The notes beneath the pieces are model-generated. The model saw only the letters and a program-made list of their open reading frames with translations, was not told the DNA's origin and made no database searches. From Bacteroides pyogenes_A (GTDB taxonomy: Bacteria; Bacteroidota; Bacteroidia; Bacteroidales; Bacteroidaceae), in assembly GCF_048595595.1 (NCBI RefSeq), contig NZ_CP184347.1: a stretch of DNA of 64,000 nt, one strand, 5' to 3'. Below, piece after piece: positions 8,501 through 16,921 of the stretch; position 1 is the stretch's first letter, and the number at the start of each line of letters is the position of its first letter. Both the position numbers and the translations under genes were made by a program.

Positions 8501-9877
8501 GATAGCCTTTCCTTCGATCATCTTGGGCTGGAAGGCCTGAATACCCAAACGGTGCAACGTCGGGGCACGGTTCAATAGTACCGGATGACCCTTCATCACA
8601 TGTTCCAAGATATCCCAGATTACCGGTTCCTTACGATCTACGATTTTTTTGGCAGATTTCACCGTCTTCACAATGCCGCGTTCAATCAGCTTGCGAATGA
8701 TAAACGGCTTATACAGTTCGGCTGCCATTAACTTCGGAATACCGCATTCGCCCATCTTAAGCTCCGGGCCAACCACAATAACCGAACGAGCCGAATAATC
8801 GACACGCTTACCCAACAGATTCTGACGGAAACGTCCTTGTTTACCCTTCAAGCTGTCGGACAAAGATTTCAGCGGACGATTCGCGTCTGTCTTAACAGCG
8901 CTTGATTTACGTGAGTTGTCAAACAAGGAATCCACCGATTCTTGAAGCATACGTTTCTCATTGCGGAGAATTACCTCCGGCGCCTTAATCTCAATCAGTC
9001 TTTTCAAGCGATTATTACGAATAATCACGCGACGATAGAGATCATTCAAATCGGATGTCGCAAAACGTCCGCCATCCAGCGGCACCAACGGACGAAGTTC
9101 GGGCGGGATAACGGGCACCACACGCACAATCATCCACTCAGGTTTGTTACGTCCACGCGACACGCGGAACGACTCAACAACCTGAAGACGCTTCAAAGCC
9201 TCATTCTTACGTTGCTGTGAAGCATCGTTACCCGCACGGTGGCGCAACTCGTACGATAAAGCATCCAAATCAAGACGGGCCAAAAGGTCGTAGATCGCTT
9301 CAGCCCCCATTTTTGCAACAAACTTGTTGGGATCGTTATCTTCAAGATATTGATTGTCTTTAGGAAGAGTATCCAGAATATCCAAATATTCTTCTTCCGA
9401 AAGCAAGTCATATTCGGCAATACCGTCTTCGGCCTTTACACCGGGCTGAATAACAACATATCGTTCGTAATATATGATCGAATCCAGTTTCTTTGTCGGC
9501 AATCCCAGCAAATAACCTATCTTATTAGGAAGCGAACGGAAATACCAGATGTGTGCCACCGGCACCACCAGCTGGATATGTCCCATACGTTCGCGCCGTA
9601 CTTTCTTTTCTGTAACTTCTACACCACAACGATCGCAGACGATACCTTTATAACGGATACGTTTGTATTTTCCGCAATGGCATTCATAATCCTTGATAGG
9701 ACCAAAAATACGTTCACAGAACAAACCATCGCGTTCCGGCTTGTACGTACGGTAATTAATGGTTTCAGGCTTCAAAACTTCACCACTCGAATTCTCAAGG
9801 ATTTTTTCCGGAGAAGCCAGTCCTATCGAAATTTTCGAGAAATTACTTTTCGTCTTATTTTCTTTTCTAAAAGCCAT
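5594..9877 (-). CDS. rpoC: DNA-directed RNA polymerase subunit beta'
   Basis: Catalytic beta' subunit of RNA polymerase. The 1427-residue product has the N-terminal zinc finger (ECHCGK... CDRCGVEV) near residues 65-85, the Mg-binding motif NADFDGDQ near residue 468, the second cysteine cluster CEAKRGVCAKCYGR, and the bridge/trigger region QLTLRTFHAGGTA. The length is usual for Bacteroidota. It follows rpoB by 57 bases and ends just before a strong terminator. No frameshift or missing catalytic residue is visible. Confidence 0.99.
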   Translation of the reverse strand: MAFRKENKTKSNFSKISIGLASPEKILENSSGEVLKPETINYRTYKPERDGLFCERIFGPIKDYECHCGKYKRIRYKGIVCDRCGVEVTEKKVRRERMGHIQLVVPVAHIWYFRSLPNKIGYLLGLPTKKLDSIIYYERYVVIQPGVKAEDGIAEYDLLSEEEYLDILDTLPKDNQYLEDNDPNKFVAKMGAEAIYDLLARLDLDALSYELRHRAGNDASQQRKNEALKRLQVVESFRVSRGRNKPEWMIVRVVPVIPPELRPLVPLDGGRFATSDLNDLYRRVIIRNNRLKRLIEIKAPEVILRNEKRMLQESVDSLFDNSRKSSAVKTDANRPLKSLSDSLKGKQGRFRQNLLGKRVDYSARSVIVVGPELKMGECGIPKLMAAELYKPFIIRKLIERGIVKTVKSAKKIVDRKEPVIWDILEHVMKGHPVLLNRAPTLHRLGIQAFQPKMIEGKAIQLHPLACTAFNADFDGDQMAVHLPLSNEAILEAQMLMLQSHNILNPANGAPITVPAQDMVLGLYYITKLRAGAKGEGLTFYGPEEALIAYNEGKVDIHAPVKVVVKDIDENGNIVDVMRETSVGRVIVNEIVPPEAGYINEIISKKSLRDIISNVIKVCGVSKAAEFLDGIKNLGYHMAFKGGLSFNLGDIIIPEEKEALVQKGYDEVEQVVNNYNMGFITNNERYNQVIDIWTHVNAELSNILMRTISSDDQGFNSVYMMLDSGARGSKEQIRQLSGMRGLMAKPQKAGAEGGQIIENPILSNFKEGLSVLEYFISTHGARKGLADTALKTADAGYLTRRLVDVSHDVIITEEDCGTLRGLVCTDLKSNDEVIATLYERILGRVSVHDIIHPTTGELIVAGGEEITEEVAKKIQLSPIESVEIRSVLTCEAKRGVCAKCYGRNLATSRMVQKGEAVGVIAAQSIGEPGTQLTLRTFHAGGTAANIAANASIVAKNDARLEFEELRTVDIVDEMGEAAKVVVGRLAEVRSVDVNTGIVLSTHNVPYGSTLYVSDGALVEKGKLIAKWDPFNAVIITEATGRIEFEGVIENVTYKVESDEATGLREIIIIESKDKAKMPSAHILTEDGELIRTYNLPVGGHVIVENGQKVKAGEVIVKIPRAVGKAGDITGGLPRVTELFEARNPSNPAIVSEIDGEVTMGKIKRGNREIVVTSKTGEVKKYLVALSKQILVQENDYVRAGTPLSDGAITPADILAIKGPTAVQEYIVNEVQDVYRLQGVKINDKHFEIIVRQMMRKVQIEEPGDTRFLEQQVVDKLEFMEENDRIWGKKVVVDAGDSQNLQPGQIVTARKLRDENSMLKRRDLRLVEVRDAVAATSTQILQGITRAALQTSSFMSAASFQETTKVLNEAAINGKVDKLEGMKENVICGHLIPAGTGLREFEKIIVGSKEEYDRILANKKTVLDYNEVE

Positions 9878-9934
9878 ACTCTTATTTTAATTGAAAAATA
9901 AAAATTCAAAATTGGGGAATTATCTGCTTGTTCG

Positions 9935-12900
9935 TTATTCCAAGTTTACACTTAGACCCAAACCTCTCAATTCGTGCAGCAATACGTTCAACGATTCCGG
10001 TATGCCGGGTTGCGGCATAGGCTCACCTTTCACAATGGCTTCATAAGCCTTAGAACGTCCTATTACGTCATCCGACTTGATCGTTAGTATTTCTTGCAGA
10101 ATATGAGCAGCGCCGAAACCTTCAAGCGCCCAAACCTCCATTTCTCCGAAACGCTGACCACCAAACTGTGCTTTACCTCCAAGAGGCTGTTGGGTAATCA
10201 AAGAATACGGACCTATAGAACGGGCGTGCATCTTATCTTCAACCATATGTCCCAACTTCAACATATAAGTTACCCCTACAGTCGCCGGTTGGTCGAATTG
10301 CTCACCGGTTCCGCCATCGCAAAGATAAGTCTTGCAATAACGGGGCAGACCTGCTTTGTCAGTCCACTCATTCAAATCCTCCATAGTGGCCCCATCAAAA
10401 ATCGGAGTAGCGAATTTAACCCCCAATGTCTTTCCTGCACGTCCCAATACCGCCTCAAAAATCTGGCCGATATTCATACGCGAAGGTACGCCCAACGGGT
10501 TTAAAACAATATCTACCGGAGTGCCATCCGCCAAGAATGGCATATCTTCCTGACGCACGACACGCGAAACAATACCTTTGTTACCGTGACGACCGGCCAT
10601 CTTATCACCAACGCCGATCTTACGTTTCTTGGCAATGTAAACTTTAGCCATTTGGATAATGCCTGCAGGAAGCTCATCGCCTATCGTAATAGCAAATTTC
10701 TTACGTTTCAATTCAGCATCCAACTCTTTGTACTTCTTGATGAAGTTCATTACCAGATCGCGAATCATACCGTTGGTATGCGCATCGTTGGTCCAGTTGC
10801 TTAGCTGAATGGAAGTAAAGTCAAGCGAATCAAAATCGGATGCAGCAAACTTAACGCCTTTGGCTACGACATCCGCACCCAGATAATCTTTCACGCCTTG
10901 AGAGACTTTGCCTTCCGTCAAGATCATCAGTTTCTTGATAAGAATATGCTTCAATTCTGCTACTTGAGATTCAAATTCATCGTCAATCTTAGGAAGCAAG
11001 GCTTTATCGGCAAGTTTGGAACTACGGTTCTTCACTACGCGAGAGAATAATTTCTTATCAATGACAACACCTTTCAGAGACGGAGAAGCTTTCAAGGAAG
11101 CGTCTTTCACATCACCCGCTTTGTCACCAAAGATTGCACGCAACAATTTCTCTTCCGGTGAGGGGTCGGATTCACCTTTCGGCGTAATCTTACCGATCAT
11201 AATATCACCCGGTTCAATACGAGCCCCGATTCTTACAATACCGTTCTCATCAAGGTCTTTGGTAGCTTCTTCGCTAACATTAGGGATATCGGAAGTTAAC
11301 TCTTCCATACCTCGTTTGGTCTCACGAACCTCCAGAGAATATTCTTCCACATGAACAGATGTCAACAGGTCTTCGCGCACCACACGCTCATTCAAAACGA
11401 TGGCATCCTCATAGTTATACCCTTTCCAAGGCATATAGGCCACCAAAAGGTTCTTACCCAAAGCCAATTCGCCGTTTTCCGTAGAATAACCCTCCGTCAG
11501 GATATCTCCTTTCTTCACGCGCTGACCTTTATCGCAAACCGGGCGCAAGTCAATCGTCATGTTTTGATTGGTCTTACGGAATTTAGGTATTCTATATTCT
11601 TTTAATGCCGGTTCGAAGCTTACAAACTCTTCATCTTCCGTCCGGTCATACAATATACGTATAGTCGTAGCATCTACAAAATCAACCACTCCGTCACCTT
11701 CGGCAGTGATCTGAGTACGGGAGTCTCTTACCAATTGGCGTTCGATACCTGTTCCGACAATCGGAGCTTCGCTTCTTAGCAAAGGAACTGCCTGCCGCAT
11801 CATGTTCGATCCCATCAAAGCACGGTTAGCATCGTCATGTTCCAGAAACGGAATCAACGAAGCAGCAATTGAAGCAATCTGCTGAGGAGAAACATCCATC
11901 AAATCAACCTCTCCCGGTTCAACGACGGGGAAGTCTGCATCCTGGCGAGATTTAACTTTATTGCGCACAAATGTACCATCGTCATTCAGCGGAGCGTTTC
12001 CTTGCGCAATAACCTTTTCTTCCTCTTCTTCAGCAGTCAGATAAACCAAGCCTTCTGCTGAAAGATCGACTTTAGAATTTTCTACTTTACGGTAAGGAGT
12101 TTCAATAAAGCCCAAATCGTTGATCTTCGCAAACACACACAGCGAAGAAATCAATCCGATATTCGGACCTTCAGGAGTCTCGATCGGGCAAAGACGACCG
12201 TAGTGCGTATAGTGAACGTCACGAACCTCAAATCCGGCACGTTCGCGGGAAAGTCCTCCGGGACCCAACGCCGACATACGGCGCTTATGCGTAATCTCGG
12301 CCAGCGGGTTTGTCTGATCCATGAACTGAGATAAAGCATTTGTACCGAAGAATGAATTGATCACAGAAGAAATAGTTTTCGCGTTGATCAGGTCAATCGG
12401 AGTAAACACTTCGTTATCACGTACATTCATGCGCTCACGAATAGTACGGGACATACGTGCTAAACCGACAGCAAACTGATTGGACAGCTGTTCGCCTACC
12501 GTACGAACACGACGATTACTCAAGTGGTCGATATCATCTACATCTGCCTTTGAGTTGATCAGTTCAATCAGGTATTTGATAATCTCAATAATATCCTCCT
12601 TGGTGAGCACTCGTACATCCATGTCAGTCGAGAGGTTCAACTTCTTGTTGATTCTGTAACGGCCTACATCACCAAGATCATATCTTTTTTCTGAGAAGAA
12701 CAAGTTATTGATAACCTCCCTTGCACTTGCATCATCTGCCGGATCGGCATTACGCAACTGACGATAAATATAGAGCACGGCCTCCTTTTCAGAGTTACTG
12801 GGGTCCTTCTGCAATGTGTTATATATAATAGAAAAGTCCGACTGATTGGGCTCATCTTTGTGCAAAAGAATATTTTGAACACCTGACTCAAGAATCTCAG

Positions 12901-13747
12901 CCATGTGTTCCTCTTCCAACACAGTCTCGCGATCGATAATAACTTCATTACGTTCGATAGAAACGACTTCTCCGGTATCTTCATCGACGAAATCCTCAAT
13001 CCATGTTTTCAGCACACGTGCAGCTAACTTACGGCCTAAGGCCTTCTTCAGATTGGTTTTATTTACCTTAACATCTTCTGCAAGATTAAATATTTCCAGA
13101 ATATCTTTATCGTTTTCAAAGCCTATGGCACGCAATAAGGTTGTCACGGGAAGCTTCTTTTTGCGGTCAATATACGCATACATTACGTTATTGATATCGG
13201 TGGCAAACTCAATCCAAGACCCCTTAAATGGAATGATACGGGCCGAATAAAGCTTTGTTCCGTTGGCATGCACGCTCTGCCCGAAGAATACGCCCGGAGA
13301 ACGGTGAAGTTGCGACACGACTACACGCTCGGCACCATTGATGACAAAAGTAGCCTTGTCAGTCATATAAGGAATCGGGCCGAGGAATACGTCCTGAATC
13401 ACTGTGTCAAAATCTTCATGATCCGGATCAGTACAGTATAGCTTAAGCTTTGCTTTTAAAGGAACACTATAAGTGAGCCCACGCTCTATACAATCATCAA
13501 TGGTATAACGCGGCGGATCAATATAATAGTCCAAAAACTCAAGAACAAAATTGTTTCTTGTATCGGCAATGGGGAAGTTTTCAGCAAAGACTTTATATAG
13601 CCCCTCATTCCTACGCTTCTCAGGCGGGGTATCCAATTGTAAAAAGTCTTGGAATGACTTCAATTGTACTTCCAGAAAATCCGGATATTCGAGCGGATTC
13701 TTAGTCGAAGCAAAATTAACTCTTTGATTTACAGTATTTGAAGACAT
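9935..13747 (-). CDS. rpoB: DNA-directed RNA polymerase subunit beta
   Basis: Beta subunit of RNA polymerase, 1270 residues. The rifampicin-resistance region near residues 460-500 reads ALSQFMDQTNPLAEITHKRR followed by SALGPGGLSRERAGF. The positions equivalent to E. coli D516, H526 and S531 are wild type, so no rifampicin resistance is predicted from this region. The C-terminal KMAGRHGNKG and GEMEVWALEGFGAA motifs are intact. A 104-base spacer with a U-tract hairpin separates it from rplL, so its level may be set partly by attenuation. Confidence 0.99.
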   Translation of the reverse strand: MSSNTVNQRVNFASTKNPLEYPDFLEVQLKSFQDFLQLDTPPEKRRNEGLYKVFAENFPIADTRNNFVLEFLDYYIDPPRYTIDDCIERGLTYSVPLKAKLKLYCTDPDHEDFDTVIQDVFLGPIPYMTDKATFVINGAERVVVSQLHRSPGVFFGQSVHANGTKLYSARIIPFKGSWIEFATDINNVMYAYIDRKKKLPVTTLLRAIGFENDKDILEIFNLAEDVKVNKTNLKKALGRKLAARVLKTWIEDFVDEDTGEVVSIERNEVIIDRETVLEEEHMAEILESGVQNILLHKDEPNQSDFSIIYNTLQKDPSNSEKEAVLYIYRQLRNADPADDASAREVINNLFFSEKRYDLGDVGRYRINKKLNLSTDMDVRVLTKEDIIEIIKYLIELINSKADVDDIDHLSNRRVRTVGEQLSNQFAVGLARMSRTIRERMNVRDNEVFTPIDLINAKTISSVINSFFGTNALSQFMDQTNPLAEITHKRRMSALGPGGLSRERAGFEVRDVHYTHYGRLCPIETPEGPNIGLISSLCVFAKINDLGFIETPYRKVENSKVDLSAEGLVYLTAEEEEEKVIAQGNAPLNDDGTFVRNKVKSRQDADFPVVEPGEVDLMDVSPQQIASIAASLIPFLEHDDANRALMGSNMMRQAVPLLRSEAPIVGTGIERQLVRDSRTQITAEGDGVVDFVDATTIRILYDRTEDEEFVSFEPALKEYRIPKFRKTNQNMTIDLRPVCDKGQRVKKGDILTEGYSTENGELALGKNLLVAYMPWKGYNYEDAIVLNERVVREDLLTSVHVEEYSLEVRETKRGMEELTSDIPNVSEEATKDLDENGIVRIGARIEPGDIMIGKITPKGESDPSPEEKLLRAIFGDKAGDVKDASLKASPSLKGVVIDKKLFSRVVKNRSSKLADKALLPKIDDEFESQVAELKHILIKKLMILTEGKVSQGVKDYLGADVVAKGVKFAASDFDSLDFTSIQLSNWTNDAHTNGMIRDLVMNFIKKYKELDAELKRKKFAITIGDELPAGIIQMAKVYIAKKRKIGVGDKMAGRHGNKGIVSRVVRQEDMPFLADGTPVDIVLNPLGVPSRMNIGQIFEAVLGRAGKTLGVKFATPIFDGATMEDLNEWTDKAGLPRYCKTYLCDGGTGEQFDQPATVGVTYMLKLGHMVEDKMHARSIGPYSLITQQPLGGKAQFGGQRFGEMEVWALEGFGAAHILQEILTIKSDDVIGRSKAYEAIVKGEPMPQPGIPESLNVLLHELRGLGLSVNLE

Positions 13748-13787
13748 CTGTCAATGAATTTGGAGAACTTAATTTTAAATATATACA

Positions 13788-13826
13788 CAAAAAGGTTAAG
13801 AACCCTCTTTTGAAGGATTCCTAACC
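13788..13826 (-). terminator. Attenuator-like hairpin between rplL and rpoB
   Basis: On the transcript, bases 13826-13813 and 13807-13794 form a 14-bp stem (with G-U pairs) around a CAAAA loop. The stem is followed at once by UUUUUG (13793-13788). This is the layout of an intrinsic terminator. It lies inside the rplKAJL-rpoBC gene run, so it probably terminates only part of the transcripts, as the rplL-rpoB attenuator does in E. coli. The structure is seen; the read-through fraction is unknown. Confidence 0.8.
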
Positions 13827-13851
13827 GAATCACCTGATTTCCAGGCTAATG

Positions 13852-14226
13852 TTATTTAAGTTCAACTTCAGCTCCAGCTTCTTCCAATGTTTTTTTCAAT
13901 GATTCTGCTTCGTCTTTAGCCAAACCTTCTTTTACTACACTAGGAGCACCGTCTACCATGTCTTTAGCTTCTTTCAAACCAAGACCACAAGCTTCCTTAA
14001 CCGCTTTAACAACCTGAAGTTTAGCTGCACCGGCACTCTTCAATACTACGTCAAAAGAAGTTTTTTCTTCTACCGCAGCAGCACCTGCTGCAGGACCAGC
14101 AGCAACAGCCACAGCTGCAGCAGCAGGTTCAATACCGTATTCTTCTTTAAGGATAGTTGCAAGTTCATTAACTTCTTTTACTGTCAAGTTAACTAATTGT
14201 TCTGCAAAAGCTTTCAAATCTGCCAT
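13852..14226 (-). CDS. rplL: 50S ribosomal protein L7/L12 (bL12)
   Basis: Stalk protein that recruits and activates translational GTPases. The 124-residue product has an N-terminal dimerisation helix (LKAFAEQLVNLTVKEVNELA) and an Ala/Gly-rich hinge (residues about 36-52). Its C-terminal domain carries the factor-binding face KVIK-like KLQVVKAVKEACGLGLKEAK. It follows rplJ by 46 bases and precedes the attenuator-like hairpin, fitting the need for several L12 copies per ribosome. Confidence 0.98.
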   Translation of the reverse strand: MADLKAFAEQLVNLTVKEVNELATILKEEYGIEPAAAAVAVAAGPAAGAAAVEEKTSFDVVLKSAGAAKLQVVKAVKEACGLGLKEAKDMVDGAPSVVKEGLAKDEAESLKKTLEEAGAEVELK

Positions 14227-14272
14227 TTTTGTATGATTTTAATTGTTTAAATACTTTGTTGATTTTTGAAAA

Positions 14273-14791
14273 TTATTCGGATCTCTCGCCAAGTGTTTTG
14301 AGAACTCCGTGAAGGGTGTTACCACCTGATTGAAGAGCAGAAATAACATTTTTGGCCGGTGACTGCAACAATGCAACGATTTCAGCAATAACTTCATTCT
14401 TACTCTTAATAGAAACAAGAGCATCCAATTGGTCAGCACCAATATAGAACCCTTCTTCCGCATATGCGGCTTTCAGTCCGGGAATACCATCTTTCGCTTT
14501 ATCTTTGATAAGTTTTGCGGGAGCATTGGCAGTATCACAGAACATAACAGCCGTAGTTCCTTTCAAAGATGCGTAAAGAGGAGAATAGTCTTCTTCCAAG
14601 CTCTCAAGTGCTTTATGAAGCAATGTGTTCTTCACTAACATCAATTTGATGCCAGCTTTGAAACAATCTCTTCTCAGCGCAGTGGTAGCAGCAGCGTTCA
14701 TTGCTGTGACATCTACCAAGTAGAAGTGACCATATTCCTTTACCGTAGCAGCAATTTGCTCTATAATCGTACTTTTATCTTCCTTTCTCAT
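14273..14791 (-). CDS. rplJ: 50S ribosomal protein L10 (uL10)
   Basis: Stalk base protein that anchors L12 dimers to 23S rRNA. The 172-residue product starts MRKEDKSTIIEQIAATVKEY and has the family core ALRRDCFKAGIKLMLVKNTL. The C-terminal helix (PAKNVISALQSGGNTLHGVLKTLGE, quoted in part) is where L12 binds. It lies 15 bases after rplA and 46 bases before rplL. In E. coli L10 (as the L10-L12 complex) autoregulates this unit; I did not identify the binding site here. Confidence 0.97.
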   Translation of the reverse strand: MRKEDKSTIIEQIAATVKEYGHFYLVDVTAMNAAATTALRRDCFKAGIKLMLVKNTLLHKALESLEEDYSPLYASLKGTTAVMFCDTANAPAKLIKDKAKDGIPGLKAAYAEEGFYIGADQLDALVSIKSKNEVIAEIVALLQSPAKNVISALQSGGNTLHGVLKTLGERSE

Positions 14792-14806
14792 TATTTCTCT
14801 GTTTTA

Positions 14807-15505
14807 TTAAACTTCTTCCACTGATTTCGGGTCTATTTTAATACCCGGACTCATTGTACTAGAAAGATAAATACTCTTAATATATGTACCCTTAGCTGCT
14901 GTCGGTTTCAGTTTAATCAGCGTAGAAATAAACTCTTTCGCATTATCGCGAATCTGATCGGCGCTGAATGAAACTTTGCCAATAGAAGTATGAACAATAC
15001 CGCTCTTATCAACTTTAAAGTCAATCTTACCTTGTTTTACTTCCCGCACAGCTTTAGCAACATCCATAGTCACAGTGCCGCTCTTAGGGTTCGGCATCAA
15101 TCCGCGAGGACCGAGCACGCGACCGAGCGCACCAATTTTACCCATGATAGACGGCATAGTAATGATTACATCAATATCAGTCCATCCACCTTTGATCTTT
15201 TCAATATATTCATCAAGACCAACATGGTCAGCACCAGCTTCTTTTGCAGCAGCTTCAGCATCCGGTGTACAGAGCACCAAAACACGCACTTGCTTACCAG
15301 TTCCATGAGGAAGTGAAACAACACCTCTCACCATCTGGTTTGCTTTACGTGGGTCAACTCCTAAACGTACATCAATATCTAATGAGGCATCGAACTTTGT
15401 AAAAGTAATCTCTTTTACCAAAGCCGAAGCTTCTTTCAGTGAGTATGCTTTCCCTGCTTCAATTTTCTCTGCAGCCAACTTTTGATTTTTTGTCAGTTTA
15501 CCCAT
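14807..15505 (-). CDS. rplA: 50S ribosomal protein L1 (uL1)
   Basis: L1 stalk protein involved in release of deacylated tRNA. The 232-residue product has the standard length, with the signature GKIGALGRVLGPRGLMPNPK and the C-terminal region GTYIKSIYLSSTMSPGIKID. It is 12 bases after rplK, in the universal rplK-rplA order. In many bacteria L1 represses translation of its own mRNA. Confidence 0.98.
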   Translation of the reverse strand: MGKLTKNQKLAAEKIEAGKAYSLKEASALVKEITFTKFDASLDIDVRLGVDPRKANQMVRGVVSLPHGTGKQVRVLVLCTPDAEAAAKEAGADHVGLDEYIEKIKGGWTDIDVIITMPSIMGKIGALGRVLGPRGLMPNPKSGTVTMDVAKAVREVKQGKIDFKVDKSGIVHTSIGKVSFSADQIRDNAKEFISTLIKLKPTAAKGTYIKSIYLSSTMSPGIKIDPKSVEEV

Positions 15506-15517
15506 TACAATTGAAGT

Positions 15518-15964
15518 TTATTGATTATTAACCGGGAACTCCCCTTTTACAGCGATACCCATACTTCTAGCCGTACCAGCAACCATCTTCATGGCAGCTT
15601 CCACTGTAAAACAGTTCAAGTCAACCATTTTGTCCTGAGCGATCGTACGAATCTGTTCCCAAGTAATTTCAGCAACTTTCTTACGGTTAGGCTCAGCAGA
15701 ACCACTCTTTACCTTAGTTACTTCCAACAATTGAATAGCAACCGGAGGAGTCTTGATTACAAAATCGAAAGACTTATCTGCATAGTAAGTAATAATAACA
15801 GGCAAAACTTTGCCTGCCTTGTCTTGGGTTCTGGCATTGAATTGCTTGCAAAACTCCATGATATTTATACCCTTGGAACCCAAAGCCGGTCCAACGGGTG
15901 GTGATGGATTTGCAGCGCCTCCTTTAATCTGTAATTTGATTAGTCCAGCAACTTCTTTAGCCAT
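15518..15964 (-). CDS. rplK: 50S ribosomal protein L11 (uL11)
   Basis: GTPase-centre protein. The 148-residue product carries the proline-rich N-terminal segment ANPSPPVGPALGSKGINIM and the C-terminal rRNA-binding domain ending GTARSMGIAVKGEFPVNNQ. It is slightly longer at the C-terminus than the E. coli protein. It lies 63 bases after nusG, in an AT-rich spacer where I see no convincing promoter. Confidence 0.98.
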   Translation of the reverse strand: MAKEVAGLIKLQIKGGAANPSPPVGPALGSKGINIMEFCKQFNARTQDKAGKVLPVIITYYADKSFDFVIKTPPVAIQLLEVTKVKSGSAEPNRKKVAEITWEQIRTIAQDKMVDLNCFTVEAAMKMVAGTARSMGIAVKGEFPVNNQ

Positions 15965-16027
15965 TTTTAAATTGATTTATATATAAACATTAAACGAAGA
16001 ACAACTACAGTGTAACAATGCTGCACG

Positions 16028-16570
16028 TTATTCCTTTTCCACTTGCATAAAGCCTAATTCAAGAGGCGTTTTGCGCCCGAATATCTTCACCATGACCTTC
16101 AGTTTCTTTTTTTCCGCATTAACTTCTTCAATGATACCACTGAATCCGCTAAAAGGCCCAAAAGTTACTTTTACAGTCTCACCCACTACATACGGGATAT
16201 TAAGTTCTTCACCCGTCTCCTGGAGTTCGTCTACCGTACCAAGTATACGATTCACTTCTGATTGTCTGAGAGGAACCGGTTTATCGGAACCTCCTAAAAA
16301 GCCTATCACATTAGGAGTATTTCGTAGCCGGTGAGCAACCTCACCGACTAAAGCAGCCTCCACCAATACGTAACCAGGGAGATAACTTCTCTCTTTCACA
16401 ATTTTCTTTCCATTGCGAACCTGATAAACTTTTTCAGTAGGAATCAATACCTGAGACACATATTCACCAAGATCACTGTTCTTCATATCAGCTTCGATAT
16501 ATTCCCGGACCTTGGCTTCTTTACCACTAATAGCACGCAGAACGTACCATTTTTTTTCAATCTCAGCCAT
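16028..16570 (-). CDS. nusG: Transcription termination/antitermination factor NusG
   Basis: Housekeeping NusG of 180 residues. It has an N-terminal NGN domain (KKWYVLRAISGKEAKVREYI, PGYVLVEAALVGEVAHRLRN) and a C-terminal KOW domain (ETVKVTFGPFSGFSGIIEEV). It binds RNA polymerase beta' and couples it to Rho or S10. The secE-nusG-rplK context shows that this is the general NusG and not one of the capsule-specific UpxY paralogues of Bacteroides. Confidence 0.97.
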   Translation of the reverse strand: MAEIEKKWYVLRAISGKEAKVREYIEADMKNSDLGEYVSQVLIPTEKVYQVRNGKKIVKERSYLPGYVLVEAALVGEVAHRLRNTPNVIGFLGGSDKPVPLRQSEVNRILGTVDELQETGEELNIPYVVGETVKVTFGPFSGFSGIIEEVNAEKKKLKVMVKIFGRKTPLELGFMQVEKE

Positions 16571-16588
16571 TCTTTAATTCCTGTCTTT

Positions 16589-16780
16589 TTAATGTGGATA
16601 AACAATTTTTTCCATGAAATTCTGGAAACAGAAGTCCATCGCGAACACTACCAATGCAATGAGCAGGGAAGCATATAATACAACTACTGCACTGTTAGCA
16701 AGTTCAGAATACGTAGGCCACGATACTTTATGTACAAGTTCGTCGTAAGATTCTTTAATATTAGCTATTATCTTTTTCAT
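16589..16780 (-). CDS. secE: Preprotein translocase subunit SecE
   Basis: Single-span SecE of the SecYEG channel, 63 residues. It has the family amphipathic helix ESYDELVHKVSWPTYSELAN followed by one membrane segment (AVVVLYASLLIALVVFAMDF). It lies between tRNA-Trp and nusG, 18 bases before nusG, an arrangement found across bacteria. Confidence 0.96.
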   Translation of the reverse strand: MKKIIANIKESYDELVHKVSWPTYSELANSAVVVLYASLLIALVVFAMDFCFQNFMEKIVYPH

Positions 16781-16794
16781 TTCAATAATATTAG

Positions 16795-16867
16795 CACGGG
16801 AGGAGAGGCTCGAACTCCCGACACCCGGTTTTGGAGACCGGTGCTCTACCGACTGAGCTACTCCCGT
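16795..16867 (-). tRNA. tRNA-Trp (anticodon CCA)
   Basis: A 73-base cloverleaf on the minus strand. The acceptor ACGGGAG pairs with CTCCCGT and the discriminator is G. The anticodon stem CCGGT/ACCGG encloses the loop CTCCAAA, so the anticodon is CCA. The 3' CCA end is not encoded. It sits between tuf and secE. Confidence 0.97.
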
Positions 16868-16877
16868 TTGTACACAT

Positions 16878-16909
16878 AATCAGTTCCCGTTAAAAACCGG
16901 GAACTGATT
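16878..16909 (-). other. Perfect 12-bp hairpin between tuf and tRNA-Trp
   Basis: 16878-16889 (AATCAGTTCCCG) and 16898-16909 are perfect inverted repeats around an 8-base loop. On the transcribed strand no U-run follows and the tRNA-Trp gene starts 10 bases later. It may therefore be an RNA-processing or mRNA 3'-end-stabilising element rather than a full terminator. Confidence 0.6.
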
Positions 16910-16921
16910 AGTTAATATCTA

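Noticed and set aside
12280..12340. Possible rifampicin resistance in rpoB, and streptomycin resistance in rpsL
   Set aside because: The key residues (FMDQ, THKRR, SALGPGG in RpoB; both lysines in S12) are wild type.
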